61,982 nt of DNA from positions 1 to 61,982 of the forward strand of contig CAMECJ010000009.1 in the NCBI GenBank assembly GCA_945913025.1, read 5' to 3'. Origin of the DNA: an uncultured Elusimicrobia bacterium (lineage in GTDB: Bacteria; Elusimicrobiota; Elusimicrobia; Elusimicrobiales; Elusimicrobiaceae). The translations under genes and the position numbers were made by a program. This document shows, one piece after another, positions 17,723 to 24,873 of the stretch (positions are counted from its first letter, which is position 1; each line of letters begins with the position of its first letter). The notes under the pieces were generated by a model. It made no database searches and was not told the DNA's origin. It saw only the letters and a program-made list of their open reading frames with translations.

Positions 17723-19213
17723 ATGCTTAAAAAAGGAACTTTGTTGTTGGCGGGAGCTTTATTATTGGTGTGCGGCGGCTGGGCTGCCGCGGCCGAGTCC
17801 TCCACGCCGCTGATTGTGGAGGGGAATTTTTCCACGCAAACCAACACGCCTTCCAAAGCGCAGGTGTTTAACCAAAAAGCCCGCGATGCTGAAATCGCTT
17901 CCTTAAACGAAAAACTTAAACTTCGCCGGAATGAAGAAGTGATTAAGCGGATTGAACAGCTTATCTCGCATAATTTTTTGGATAATCGTTTTTATCTTAC
18001 CTTAGCTCTTGCTTACGAGGGACTGGGCAAATACGATGATGTTATTTACTACGCTGCTCAGGCGATTGCCGTCGCGCCGCAGGATTCACGTGCGTATATT
18101 TTACGTGCGGGAGCCTATTTAAAACAAGGTCAGTACGAGCGCTGTCAGATGGATTTGGATACTGCGCTTAAATTGAATCCGAAATCCGCTTTGGCGCAAC
18201 AATATCAGGCCGAATTGGATAAGGAGACTTTCGTCGTGCGTACTCCGGAAGCGCCGGTTTCCGCTCCGCAGAAAAAATCATCTCCTACGTGGTTTATTAT
18301 GTATTTTATGGTGGTATTTGCGGCGATTTTGCTGTATGTCTATTGGCGTTACGAGGATGTTTTCCGAAGGCCGAAAAACGCTTTTTCCCGCAGAGAAGTG
18401 GAAGTAAAAGAACAGTACGATTTTATCCGCCAAATCGGCGAAGGCGGTATGGGCAAAGTGTATGAGGCGTATGACAAAGTGCTTAAGCGCAAAGCCGCTA
18501 TCAAGCGCGTACGGCCGGAACTGGTGCGCAGTGCATACGTGCGCGAACAGTTTTTGTCGGAAGCACGTATGGTGGCGCTTTTACGGCACCCGTGTATTGT
18601 GGAAATTTACACGGTTATTGAGTCCGAAAGTGCTCTTTATTTGGTGTTTGAATATGTGGACGGACAAACGCTTGAGACCCGTTTAGATATTGACGGACGG
18701 TTGCCGTTCTCCAAAGCCAAACAGATTTTTGAATATGTCTGCCGCGGGCTTCATTATGCCCATTCACAGGATATTATTCACTGTGACTTAAAACCCGGAA
18801 ACATTATGATTTACGGTAATGACCAGGCCAAAGTAATGGATTTCGGCGTGGCGAAAAAATCTGTTGACCACGAAACCGGCGCGCGCACGGTGGCGGGTAC
18901 CCCAGCTTATATGGCCCCCGAACAGCAGAAAGGATTTATGCGTAAGCAGTCGGACGTATACTCACTGGCGCTTTGTTTGTATGAGGCGCTTGTCGGGCAA
19001 GTGCCGTGGACAGTAAAAGGGTTTGATATCGCGAATAAAAAAATTGTTCCCGCGTCCAAATTGGCTCCCCATATTCCGCCGGCCGTGGACGGTTTATTGG
19101 CGGATGCGCTGAAGGAGGATCCGAAAGAGCGTATCCAGTCTATTGACGAATTTTGGAGTCGTTTGGAAGCGATTGATCCGTTGGAAGATGAACTGGAAGA
19201 AACCCATTATTAA
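17723..19213 (+). CDS. Membrane Ser/Thr protein kinase with N-terminal TPR domain
   Basis: 496 residues. A signal sequence (1-25) leads into a region with about three TPR-like repeats (70-175). One membrane helix follows (about 187-211), then a complete Hanks-type kinase (232-490): Gly loop GEGGMG (240-245), AIKR lysine, HCDLKPGN (353-360), DFG (373) and GTPAYMAPEQ. The predicted topology is periplasmic TPR sensor and cytoplasmic kinase, the reverse domain order of PknB, whose kinase is N-terminal. The catalytic loop has Cys where most kinases have Arg (HRD), making it a non-RD kinase. Substrates are unknown. The start is leaderless. Confidence 0.9.
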   Translation: MLKKGTLLLAGALLLVCGGWAAAAESSTPLIVEGNFSTQTNTPSKAQVFNQKARDAEIASLNEKLKLRRNEEVIKRIEQLISHNFLDNRFYLTLALAYEGLGKYDDVIYYAAQAIAVAPQDSRAYILRAGAYLKQGQYERCQMDLDTALKLNPKSALAQQYQAELDKETFVVRTPEAPVSAPQKKSSPTWFIMYFMVVFAAILLYVYWRYEDVFRRPKNAFSRREVEVKEQYDFIRQIGEGGMGKVYEAYDKVLKRKAAIKRVRPELVRSAYVREQFLSEARMVALLRHPCIVEIYTVIESESALYLVFEYVDGQTLETRLDIDGRLPFSKAKQIFEYVCRGLHYAHSQDIIHCDLKPGNIMIYGNDQAKVMDFGVAKKSVDHETGARTVAGTPAYMAPEQQKGFMRKQSDVYSLALCLYEALVGQVPWTVKGFDIANKKIVPASKLAPHIPPAVDGLLADALKEDPKERIQSIDEFWSRLEAIDPLEDELEETHY

Positions 19214-19236
19214 GTTTGGTTTAACCGGCGAATTTA

Positions 19237-19270
19237 AGAGAGAAGAGTTTTATTCTTCTCTCTCTTTTTT
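19237..19270 (+). terminator. Kinase gene terminator
   Basis: Ten-pair stem AGAGAGAAGA/TCTTCTCTCT followed by C and six T. Confidence 0.8.
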
Positions 19271-19316
19271 GTCCGCAGACAGCACGCCCCGGCGGTTTGG
19301 CAGGACTTTTGTATGT

Positions 19317-20093
19317 TTAGACGGTTTTTCCCGCACTTTTTAAATCCTGTTTACGTGTTTTCAGCGCGGTTTCAAATAATATTTCCAACTGGCGGAAGAT
19401 GCGTTTGTCGCCAAAGTGCGGTTCCCACGTCAAGCGGAAGAGTTCGTCGCTTACCGCGTATGCGGCCGCCGCACGCACCCCGCGTTTTTTAGCCAGCGCA
19501 TATATTGCCGCCGTTTCCATATCCACGGTCAGCACCCCGTGTTTTTGGTAGTGCTTTATTTCGGATTTGGTTTCGCAAAACAACGCGTCCGTGGTCCAGT
19601 TTTTCCCCGAGTGAAAATTTTTTCCATCTTCTTGCATCGTTTTGGCCCAGCTGTTGAACATCGTTTTGTCGGCCTGTACGCATTCCCGCCGCGTGTAACA
19701 CGCGGAAACGCCGTCTCCGCATAGGGCTTCCCGACATAACACAAGGTCCGCCGCCAATACTTCTTCCTGCAAACTGCCGGCCAAGCCGATGAAGAAAATC
19801 TCTTTTACGCCGCACGCGATAAGCATTTCCGCCGCGGCCGCCGCTGCGGGGGCGCCGGAGCCGAATCCGGTTACATAGCAGGCGTTTTTGTCTTCCAGTA
19901 GATAAATATCAGCCAAACAAAAATACTTCTTCCAGCGTGTATGATTTTCCACATATTTGGTCAGCGGGGAAATAGGGCACAATACCGCTTTGGAAGGCAG
20001 TTTTAAATTTCGAGCAAATTGGTGCACGTATGCTTGCGGCGTAATTAACGCGGGCCGCGATATTTTATTTTTTTTGGAGAATAAAAGAGTCAT
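19317..20093 (-). CDS. Nucleoside phosphorylase (uridine phosphorylase/MTAN-like)
   Basis: 258-residue member of the PNP_UDP_1 family: the glycine-rich GFGSGAPAAA and FFIGLAGSL segments are followed by the family signature VDMETAAIYA and a late AVSDEL segment. It likely cleaves a nucleoside with phosphate, but the substrate (uridine, purine or S-adenosylhomocysteine type) cannot be fixed. No Shine-Dalgarno site is visible before ATG 20093; a TATAGT-like box lies ~45 bases upstream. Confidence 0.8.
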   Translation of the reverse strand: MTLLFSKKNKISRPALITPQAYVHQFARNLKLPSKAVLCPISPLTKYVENHTRWKKYFCLADIYLLEDKNACYVTGFGSGAPAAAAAAEMLIACGVKEIFFIGLAGSLQEEVLAADLVLCREALCGDGVSACYTRRECVQADKTMFNSWAKTMQEDGKNFHSGKNWTTDALFCETKSEIKHYQKHGVLTVDMETAAIYALAKKRGVRAAAAYAVSDELFRLTWEPHFGDKRIFRQLEILFETALKTRKQDLKSAGKTV

Positions 20094-20313
20094 ATTCGAT
20101 AAAATCTTCCATTACCGTGTTTTTTATACTATACCAAAAGAGAGCGGAAAGAGAAATATCAGCGGTGTGGCTGTTGCGCACGAAGGTTTTTTCGGATACG
20201 AAATACTTGGCGGGCGAGTTGGCGCAAAAAACACGCCAGGCCGCAAAAAAACTTTACAAGCCTGTTCTTAGGTGGTATCATTTAAATATAACCGCAACAC
20301 GTAAGGCGAAAAT

Positions 20314-21228
20314 ATGCTTAAAAAATACGTTATCTCAAATAAAAAACTCTTGGAAACCGACGCCGCCCAAGCGCAGGTGTACGTGTACACCAACCCGACG
20401 GTGGAAGAACAGCGTTTTTTGGTGGATTCGTATCAAATTGACGAGCATACGCTCGCTTCTGCACTGGATCCGGACGAACTGCCCCGTTTGGAGTTTGAGC
20501 CGGAACATATCGTTACCATTTATAAACGTCCCAAAAATTATTCCGGTAAAGACCAATTGGAATTTAAGGTGGCTTCCGTCGGAATGTTTTTGTTTGAGGA
20601 CAAGCTTATTGTGGTGCTCGCCGAAGATATTCCGCTGTTTGTGGGCAAGCGTTTTTTGGCGGTATCCACGATTAAAGAAATTTTCTTAAAATTGGTGTAC
20701 AATTCGATTTCGCATTATGTGGAACATTTGCGTATTATCCATATGATTTCGGAAGAAATCGAAGATAAAATGACCGAAGCGATGGACAATACATATCTGT
20801 TTAATTTGTTCAGCCTTGAAAAAAGCTTGGTTTATTATGCAGAAGCTATTACTTCCAACGGTTTTGTGTTTGAGAAAATGCGCAACTTGTCTGCGCGTAT
20901 CGGTTTTGAAGAAAAAGACGAAGAAATGCTTGATGATATTATTGTTGAAAATATGCAATGCAAAACGCAGGCGGACATTTACTCCAACATTCTGGCGCAG
21001 CTCTTGGGGGCGCGCGCGTCCATTGTCAGCAATAACTTAAACCTGCTGATTAAAAAGTTAAACGTAATTACCATTTGGATGATGGTGCCGACGCTCGTCG
21101 TAAGCGCATACGGGATGAACGTTGCGCTGCCGATGTCCCAACATCCGCATGCGTTTTGGATGCTGATGGGAATTTGTTTAATTTTGATTTGGCTGGTCAT
21201 GATTTTTTGGCGGCACAAAAACTGGTAA
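20314..21228 (+). CDS. corA: CorA-family magnesium/cobalt transporter
   Basis: 304 residues. A long cytoplasmic alpha/beta domain is followed by two C-terminal membrane helices separated by the ion-selectivity signature YGMNV (GMN) and a short periplasmic loop. The protein ends with a positive cytoplasmic tail. Start ATG 20314 follows AAGGCG. This is the short CorA form typical of many Gram-negatives. It is closed by the 32-base palindrome at 21261. Confidence 0.92.
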   Translation: MLKKYVISNKKLLETDAAQAQVYVYTNPTVEEQRFLVDSYQIDEHTLASALDPDELPRLEFEPEHIVTIYKRPKNYSGKDQLEFKVASVGMFLFEDKLIVVLAEDIPLFVGKRFLAVSTIKEIFLKLVYNSISHYVEHLRIIHMISEEIEDKMTEAMDNTYLFNLFSLEKSLVYYAEAITSNGFVFEKMRNLSARIGFEEKDEEMLDDIIVENMQCKTQADIYSNILAQLLGARASIVSNNLNLLIKKLNVITIWMMVPTLVVSAYGMNVALPMSQHPHAFWMLMGICLILIWLVMIFWRHKNW

Positions 21229-21260
21229 GATAACGGCTGTACTTAACTTCTACAATTCGC

Positions 21261-21292
21261 AGAACGGGCAGAAAATATTTTCTGCCCGTTCT
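21261..21292. terminator. corA terminator / repeat palindrome
   Basis: Perfect 16-base-arm palindrome (AGAACGGGCAGAAAAT and its complement) followed by CTTGCTTATT. Nearly the same hairpin sits at 43152-43182. Confidence 0.75.
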
Positions 21293-21404
21293 TGCTTATT
21301 AGGATAAACAATTTGCTATATTCTTTTTACTTTTTGGCGACTCAAAAAGTAAGAAGAAAGCCTTGATTCGTTTTTTTTTTTTGATAAACTGGAGATAATT
21401 CAAG

Positions 21405-21530
21405 GTTTGGCGGCTTACTTTACTTATGTCATTCCCGAATGTTTCTATCGGGAATCTGTCGTTTCGCAAGGGCGAGATTCCGTACTACAACCTTACGGAA
21501 TGACGCAATGAGATAGCAAAGCCGCCAAAC
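21405..21530. repeat. Nested palindromic element, MITE-like
   Basis: Twelve-base terminal inverted repeats GTTTGGCGGCTT (21405-21416) and its complement (21519-21530). They enclose GTCATTCC...GGAATGAC arms (21428-21504) and two inner hairpins, ATTCCCG...CGGGAAT and ATTCCGT...ACGGAAT. The second inner hairpin reappears inverted at 43213-43237. It looks like a small non-autonomous repeat and encodes nothing. Confidence 0.6.
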
Positions 21531-21548
21531 TTTATAAAGGAGTTAAGG

Positions 21549-22028
21549 ATGAAAGGCTTTACACTTATAGAACTGTTAGTCGTTGTACTAATCATTGGTA
21601 TTTTATCTTCTGTAGCGTTGCCGCAATACCAAAAAGCTGTTAAAAAAACGCGTTTAATGCGTTTGGCTCCGTTAGTAAAGGCTATGGCGGATGCGGAGGA
21701 GGCGTATTATTTGGCCAACGGACAATATACTCCTTTTTCCGGCGAGTTGGACGTTTCGTGGCCGGACGGGAACTTGGCTGGCTCGGCGACAGATGATGGT
21801 TATTTGTAGTTTTCGGACGGAACGGTGGTAGACTTATTGGCTGTATCCAGTTATGTAACGGGCGGCGGAAGTGCTTATGTGAGGGGCACCACAAAGGAAG
21901 GAATTTCTTATATTCATTATTTGGACCATTCTTCCAGGCCCGGCGTACGGTTATGCAAAGGGGATGAAAGTTTATGTAAAAGTTTTGGGGGAGAGCCTTT
22001 TTTGGCCGGCGGTTGGACCATACCTTAA
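21549..22028 (+). pseudogene. Type IV pilin gene interrupted by an in-frame TAG
   Basis: The first 86 codons give a class III signal (MKGFTLIELLVVVLIIGIL), a hydrophobic N-helix and the start of the globular part. Reading stops at TAG 21807-21809. The same frame then continues without a break for 73 more codons with pilin-like sequence (two late Cys, GVRLCKGDESLCKSFGG) to TAA 22026-22028. By comparison with the pilins at 43790 and 56242, the TAG stands where they have Tyr (YC). It may be a nonsense mutation, a tolerated truncation, or a sequencing error. A good ribosome site (AAAGGAG) precedes it. Confidence 0.8.
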
Positions 22029-22047
22029 TTTTAGCTATATCATAAAT

Positions 22048-22079
22048 AAAACCCCCGCTCATAACGATTGGGGGGTTTT
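22048..22079. terminator. Bidirectional terminator, pilin 1 / pssA
   Basis: AAAACCCCC/GGGGGGTTTT stem between two converging genes; works in both directions. Confidence 0.8.
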
Positions 22080-22094
22080 GTATGTCTAAAAAAC

Positions 22095-22889
22095 TTATTT
22101 TTCCACTTTAATGCCGCGGAACGCACGGTAGAGTACGGCTAACAGACCAAATACTACATACAGCGAGAATACAATAAAAATCACGTCCTGCGGGAAGCGG
22201 ATCAGCATTACCACCAAAAACACGATTAAGAGCAGCATCCATACGGACAGGCCTTTTTCGCGTTTGGCTTTAAAAGCGGCGTACGGAACATTGGATACCA
22301 TTAAAAGCGACAAAATCAGCATCGCAAACCATACAAAATTATACAAATGCGGCAGATAAACGGTCAGCAGCTGGATGTTGCGTCCGCCCATATTTCCTTC
22401 CATAATGCTGTAGGAAATAGCAAACGAAGCCAAAATAGCCGCAGCGGCCGGAGTGGGCAGACCGGAGAAGTATTTTTTAGAGCCTTCGCCCGCGTAGGCC
22501 ATCGCGTTGAATTTGGCCAAACGCAGTACGCCGAAGCACGCGTACACACACGCAATAGGCGCTCCCCAAACGGGCTGTGTATGGAGCACAAAAAAGTACA
22601 TAAGTAGCGCAGGGGCGGTGCAGAAAGACACCGCGTCAGCCAGCGAATCCATTTCCACGCCGAAGTTGCTTTCGCTGCCCAAAAGCCGCGCTACGCGGCC
22701 GTCGAACATATCAAACACCATAGCAAATAAAATCAACCAACCGGCATGGGCAAAGTGGCCCTTAGAGGCGGAGATAATCGCAAAAAAACCGCAGGCCAAA
22801 TTTCCTAGCGTAAATAACGAAGGAGCCGTTACTGCGCCGGTGTGTTTAAGTTTGTTTACCACGATGCTCGCTTTTTTTTCGTTTTGCAT
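22095..22889 (-). CDS. pssA: CDP-diacylglycerol-serine O-phosphatidyltransferase
   Basis: Makes phosphatidylserine from CDP-diacylglycerol and serine in the inner membrane. 264 residues with the CDP-alcohol transferase motif DMFDGRVARLLGSESNFG ending in MDSLAD, which carries all the catalytic aspartates, and six to eight hydrophobic segments. The start is ATG 22889 behind AGAGG; a further in-frame ATG at 22913 lies inside psd. It follows psd by seven bases, so the two phosphatidylethanolamine genes form one operon. Confidence 0.93.
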   Translation of the reverse strand: MQNEKKASIVVNKLKHTGAVTAPSLFTLGNLACGFFAIISASKGHFAHAGWLILFAMVFDMFDGRVARLLGSESNFGVEMDSLADAVSFCTAPALLMYFFVLHTQPVWGAPIACVYACFGVLRLAKFNAMAYAGEGSKKYFSGLPTPAAAAILASFAISYSIMEGNMGGRNIQLLTVYLPHLYNFVWFAMLILSLLMVSNVPYAAFKAKREKGLSVWMLLLIVFLVVMLIRFPQDVIFIVFSLYVVFGLLAVLYRAFRGIKVEK

Positions 22890-22896
22890 AAAGCCT

Positions 22897-23565
22897 CTAT
22901 TTCCACAGCGCAAGCACTGTAATACCGCCCTGCACTTTTTGTCCTTCTTTTACCATCACGCGCACTTTGTCTTTCGGCATGTACACGGCTACTTGGGAGC
23001 CGAAGCGCACTAATCCTAAATGTTCCGCGGCTTTAATGTCTTGCTGCGGTTTTACCCAACATTCAATGCGCCGCGCAATTGCACCCGTGATTTGTTCCAC
23101 ATGGGCAAAACGTTCGGGATTGCCGTCTTTAAAAAGTTGGATAAGGTTGCGTTCGTTTTTGTCGGCCGCCGGATTATTGGCAAACAAGAAGGTTCCCTTG
23201 TTGTAGAAAATATCGCCGGTTTTGCCGGTTACGGTCGCGCGCTGGACGTGAATATCAAATACGGACAGAAAAATGCGTACGACGACGGAGTTGGGGTCGT
23301 CCTCTGTTTTAATGGATAAGACGGTACCGCAGGCCGGACAGGCAATTTCGTCGTCGGAAAAGGTAACATTTGTTTTCGGATCGCGGAAGAAATACGCGCA
23401 GAAACAGGCTGCCAGTAAGGCGAGCCCTCCGGCAAAACGCCAGCCGAAAAATAATAAAAGGGCGGACACAACTGCCCCGATAGCAAAAAATTTAAGCCCC
23501 ATAGGCAAAACGGTGGAAACCCAACCAAAACATTTAGCGAAGGTACGGTTAATGTCTTCTAACAT
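22897..23565 (-). CDS. psd: Phosphatidylserine decarboxylase, short type
   Basis: Self-processing pyruvoyl enzyme that converts phosphatidylserine to phosphatidylethanolamine. 222 residues, the compact form found in archaea and many bacteria. Two membrane segments lie near the N-terminus, a histidine in FDIHVQRA, and the self-cleavage Gly-Ser in VRFGSQVAVYM. The reading frame is open upstream to 23679, but that part is a translation of tRNA-Leu, so ATG 23565 is taken as the start. No clear Shine-Dalgarno site. It lies 45 bases behind the tRNA, so both may share one transcript. Confidence 0.92.
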   Translation of the reverse strand: MLEDINRTFAKCFGWVSTVLPMGLKFFAIGAVVSALLLFFGWRFAGGLALLAACFCAYFFRDPKTNVTFSDDEIACPACGTVLSIKTEDDPNSVVVRIFLSVFDIHVQRATVTGKTGDIFYNKGTFLFANNPAADKNERNLIQLFKDGNPERFAHVEQITGAIARRIECWVKPQQDIKAAEHLGLVRFGSQVAVYMPKDKVRVMVKEGQKVQGGITVLALWK

Positions 23566-23610
23566 AATTTTTATACCGGTGGGGTAAATTGAATGGCAGG
23601 AAAATAAGAG

Positions 23611-23693
23611 TGGGCAGGGGGGGACTTGAACCCCCACGACCTTGCGGTCAACAGATTTTAAGTCTGTCGCGTCTGCCATTCCGCCACCAGCCC
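23611..23693 (-). tRNA. tRNA-Leu (TAA)
   Basis: Class II tRNA with a long variable arm (GACC GCAA GGTC). Acceptor GGGCTGG/CCTGCCC has a U5-U68 mismatch; anticodon stem ACAGA/TCTGT with loop CTTAAAA; T stem of five G-C pairs. CCA is not encoded. Reads UUA codons. Confidence 0.95.
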
Positions 23694-23757
23694 TCTTACT
23701 TTTATTTTAACAAAAAACGCGCGCTTTTGCACTAATTTTACAAACGCGCCCGCGGAG

Positions 23758-24174
23758 TTATTTTTCGGGCAGTTTAAGCCCGTTGTAAAACTTGCGGCAA
23801 AATTGGGTTTTTACGCCGAGCTTTTTTAAATCTTCCTGCAGCAGGCGGTCGTCCGTCACCGCGATGACGCGCCGTCCGTTCTGGTGCAAGTAATCTGCGC
23901 GTTCGTAGATGATTTGGTCCGCCGTCGCTTCTTCGGAAAACGAAATATGCACGCCGCCGCGGTACAAGGGGCCGACGGAACGGTAGGCACCGTCAAAAAT
24001 TACTTCGTATTCGTGCATAGCGTATCGTTCGTGTTGGGAAATTTCGGCCAAAAAGTCTAAAAACTCGGCGGTTACGTCCTCTTCCGTTCGGGCAAACTGG
24101 TATAAAAAGCTGCGCACAAGGTTGAGTCCGTCAATCAAATAAATGGTAGGTTTGGTACTAGTATACATTTCCAT
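23758..24174 (-). CDS. YacP-like NYN-domain nuclease
   Basis: 138-residue PIN/NYN-fold protein. The acidic active-site residues are visible in LIDGLNL, VIFDGAYRS, EEATADQIIYERA and VTDDRLLQ. Bacillus YacP (Rae1) relatives are ribosome-associated endoribonucleases; the cellular target here is unknown. It is divergent from ssrA, whose promoter lies directly upstream. A second possible ATG is two codons in (24168). Confidence 0.82.
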   Translation of the reverse strand: MEMYTSTKPTIYLIDGLNLVRSFLYQFARTEEDVTAEFLDFLAEISQHERYAMHEYEVIFDGAYRSVGPLYRGGVHISFSEEATADQIIYERADYLHQNGRRVIAVTDDRLLQEDLKKLGVKTQFCRKFYNGLKLPEK

Positions 24175-24193
24175 TTGCCATTGAAGCTAAAAA

Positions 24194-24221
24194 TTGTTAT
24201 AAGAAAATGATACAATATAAT
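24194..24221 (+). promoter_or_regulatory. ssrA promoter
   Basis: TTGTTA (24194-24199), 16 bp, TATAAT (24216-24221); predicted start near 24228, leaving a 36-base 5' leader to be trimmed by RNase P. Confidence 0.7.
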
Positions 24222-24263
24222 GCTCATTTGAAAAAGCAGCTCTTTGACAATTTCCGTATTTTC

Positions 24264-24607
24264 GGGGGTGTAATAGATTCGACGGGTATCTGTTGCCGCT
24301 CGGGAGCAAGTGCCGGTTGGCCAGGCCGGCTAAAATAGGGCCGCAAAAATAACTAACGACAATCAAGTCGCTTGGGCTAACGCTTAGTCCCACCGCGCTT
24401 TTGGCGTCTTCCATGCGCTGAAAGACCGCGGTTATCACATGGAATGCTGCAAAGCGGGCGCGGTTCGTCCGGCTTTGCCTAAGACCAACGAACCAAACCG
24501 CAAACATGCTGCTTCGCGCTTAGGTTGCGGTTAAACCAGCGAAGCTAAACTTGTAGCGCCTGAGAGGAGAGGATGTTCGGACGGGGGTGCGAATCCCCCC
24601 ACCTCCA
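24264..24607 (+). ncRNA. ssrA: tmRNA (trans-translation RNA)
   Basis: Rescues stalled ribosomes. The tRNA-like domain pairs GGGGGTG (24264-24270) with CACCTCC (24600-24606), with discriminator A and a T stem of five G-C pairs (24583-24599, loop TGCGAAT). The 5' segment has the conserved AGATTCGACGGG. The only open tag frame runs from GCA 24343 to TAG 24387 and reads AKITNDNQVAWANA. The tag ends Ala-Asn-Ala, not the usual Leu-Ala-Ala. CCA is not encoded. Confidence 0.95.
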
Positions 24608-24675
24608 CTTTTTCGGCTGAAAAAGTATAGGAAGCAAAAAGTTTTTTGTTCTTTTTCTGACAGCAGAAAAAGAAC
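24606..24675 (+). terminator. ssrA terminator and following hairpin
   Basis: A weak A/T stem (ACTTTTTC/GAAAAAGT, about 24607-24626) follows the tmRNA, then a perfect twelve-pair hairpin (24648-24675, loop ACAG). The word TTCTTTTTCTGACAG recurs inverted near 43507-43521, so this is another member of the dispersed repeat set. Confidence 0.6.
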
Positions 24676-24873
24676 GAAAAAGACTGGCCGCCAATGCCCA
24701 TAAAACCCAGTTTTGCGCGGGCATTTTACAACTCCTTACAGTCGGACAGGTAAAATGCCTTTTGGTTCCGCGCAAACGGATTTTATAAACGGGCGAAAGA
24801 CGGCGATAGACGGCAGAAATATATTCGTACGGAAATTGGAAAACGGATTTACCTTACAAATCAGGGAGAGAGT

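Larger units (their letters stand above)
21229..21548 (+). other. Non-coding repeat-rich region upstream of pilin 1
   Basis: 320 bases without a credible gene. In order: the corA terminator palindrome (21261-21292), a CTTTTTGGCGA...CAAAAAGT hairpin (21330-21351), a run of twelve T (21371-21382), and a nested palindromic element (21405-21530). It shares its elements and their order with 43151-43667. Confidence 0.7.

Noticed and set aside
20117-20310. Possible small basic protein between the phosphorylase and corA
   Set aside because: The frame continues far into corA out of frame, has no ribosome site, and shows no family features.
21807-21809. Pyrrolysine or other recoding at the pilin TAG
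   Set aside because: TAG also ends ordinary genes here (for example ptb at 40280-40282), and no pyl genes are seen; mutation is simpler.
23566-23679. N-terminal extension of psd
   Set aside because: The 38 extra codons are the translation of tRNA-Leu (the familiar DLKSVDRKVVGVQVPPCP pattern).
24244-24249. Perfect TTGACA before ssrA
   Set aside because: A matching -10 would fall inside the mature tmRNA; the TTGTTA/TATAAT pair upstream is better placed.
24187-24507. 106-codon minus-strand reading frame
   Set aside because: It is the antisense of the tmRNA.
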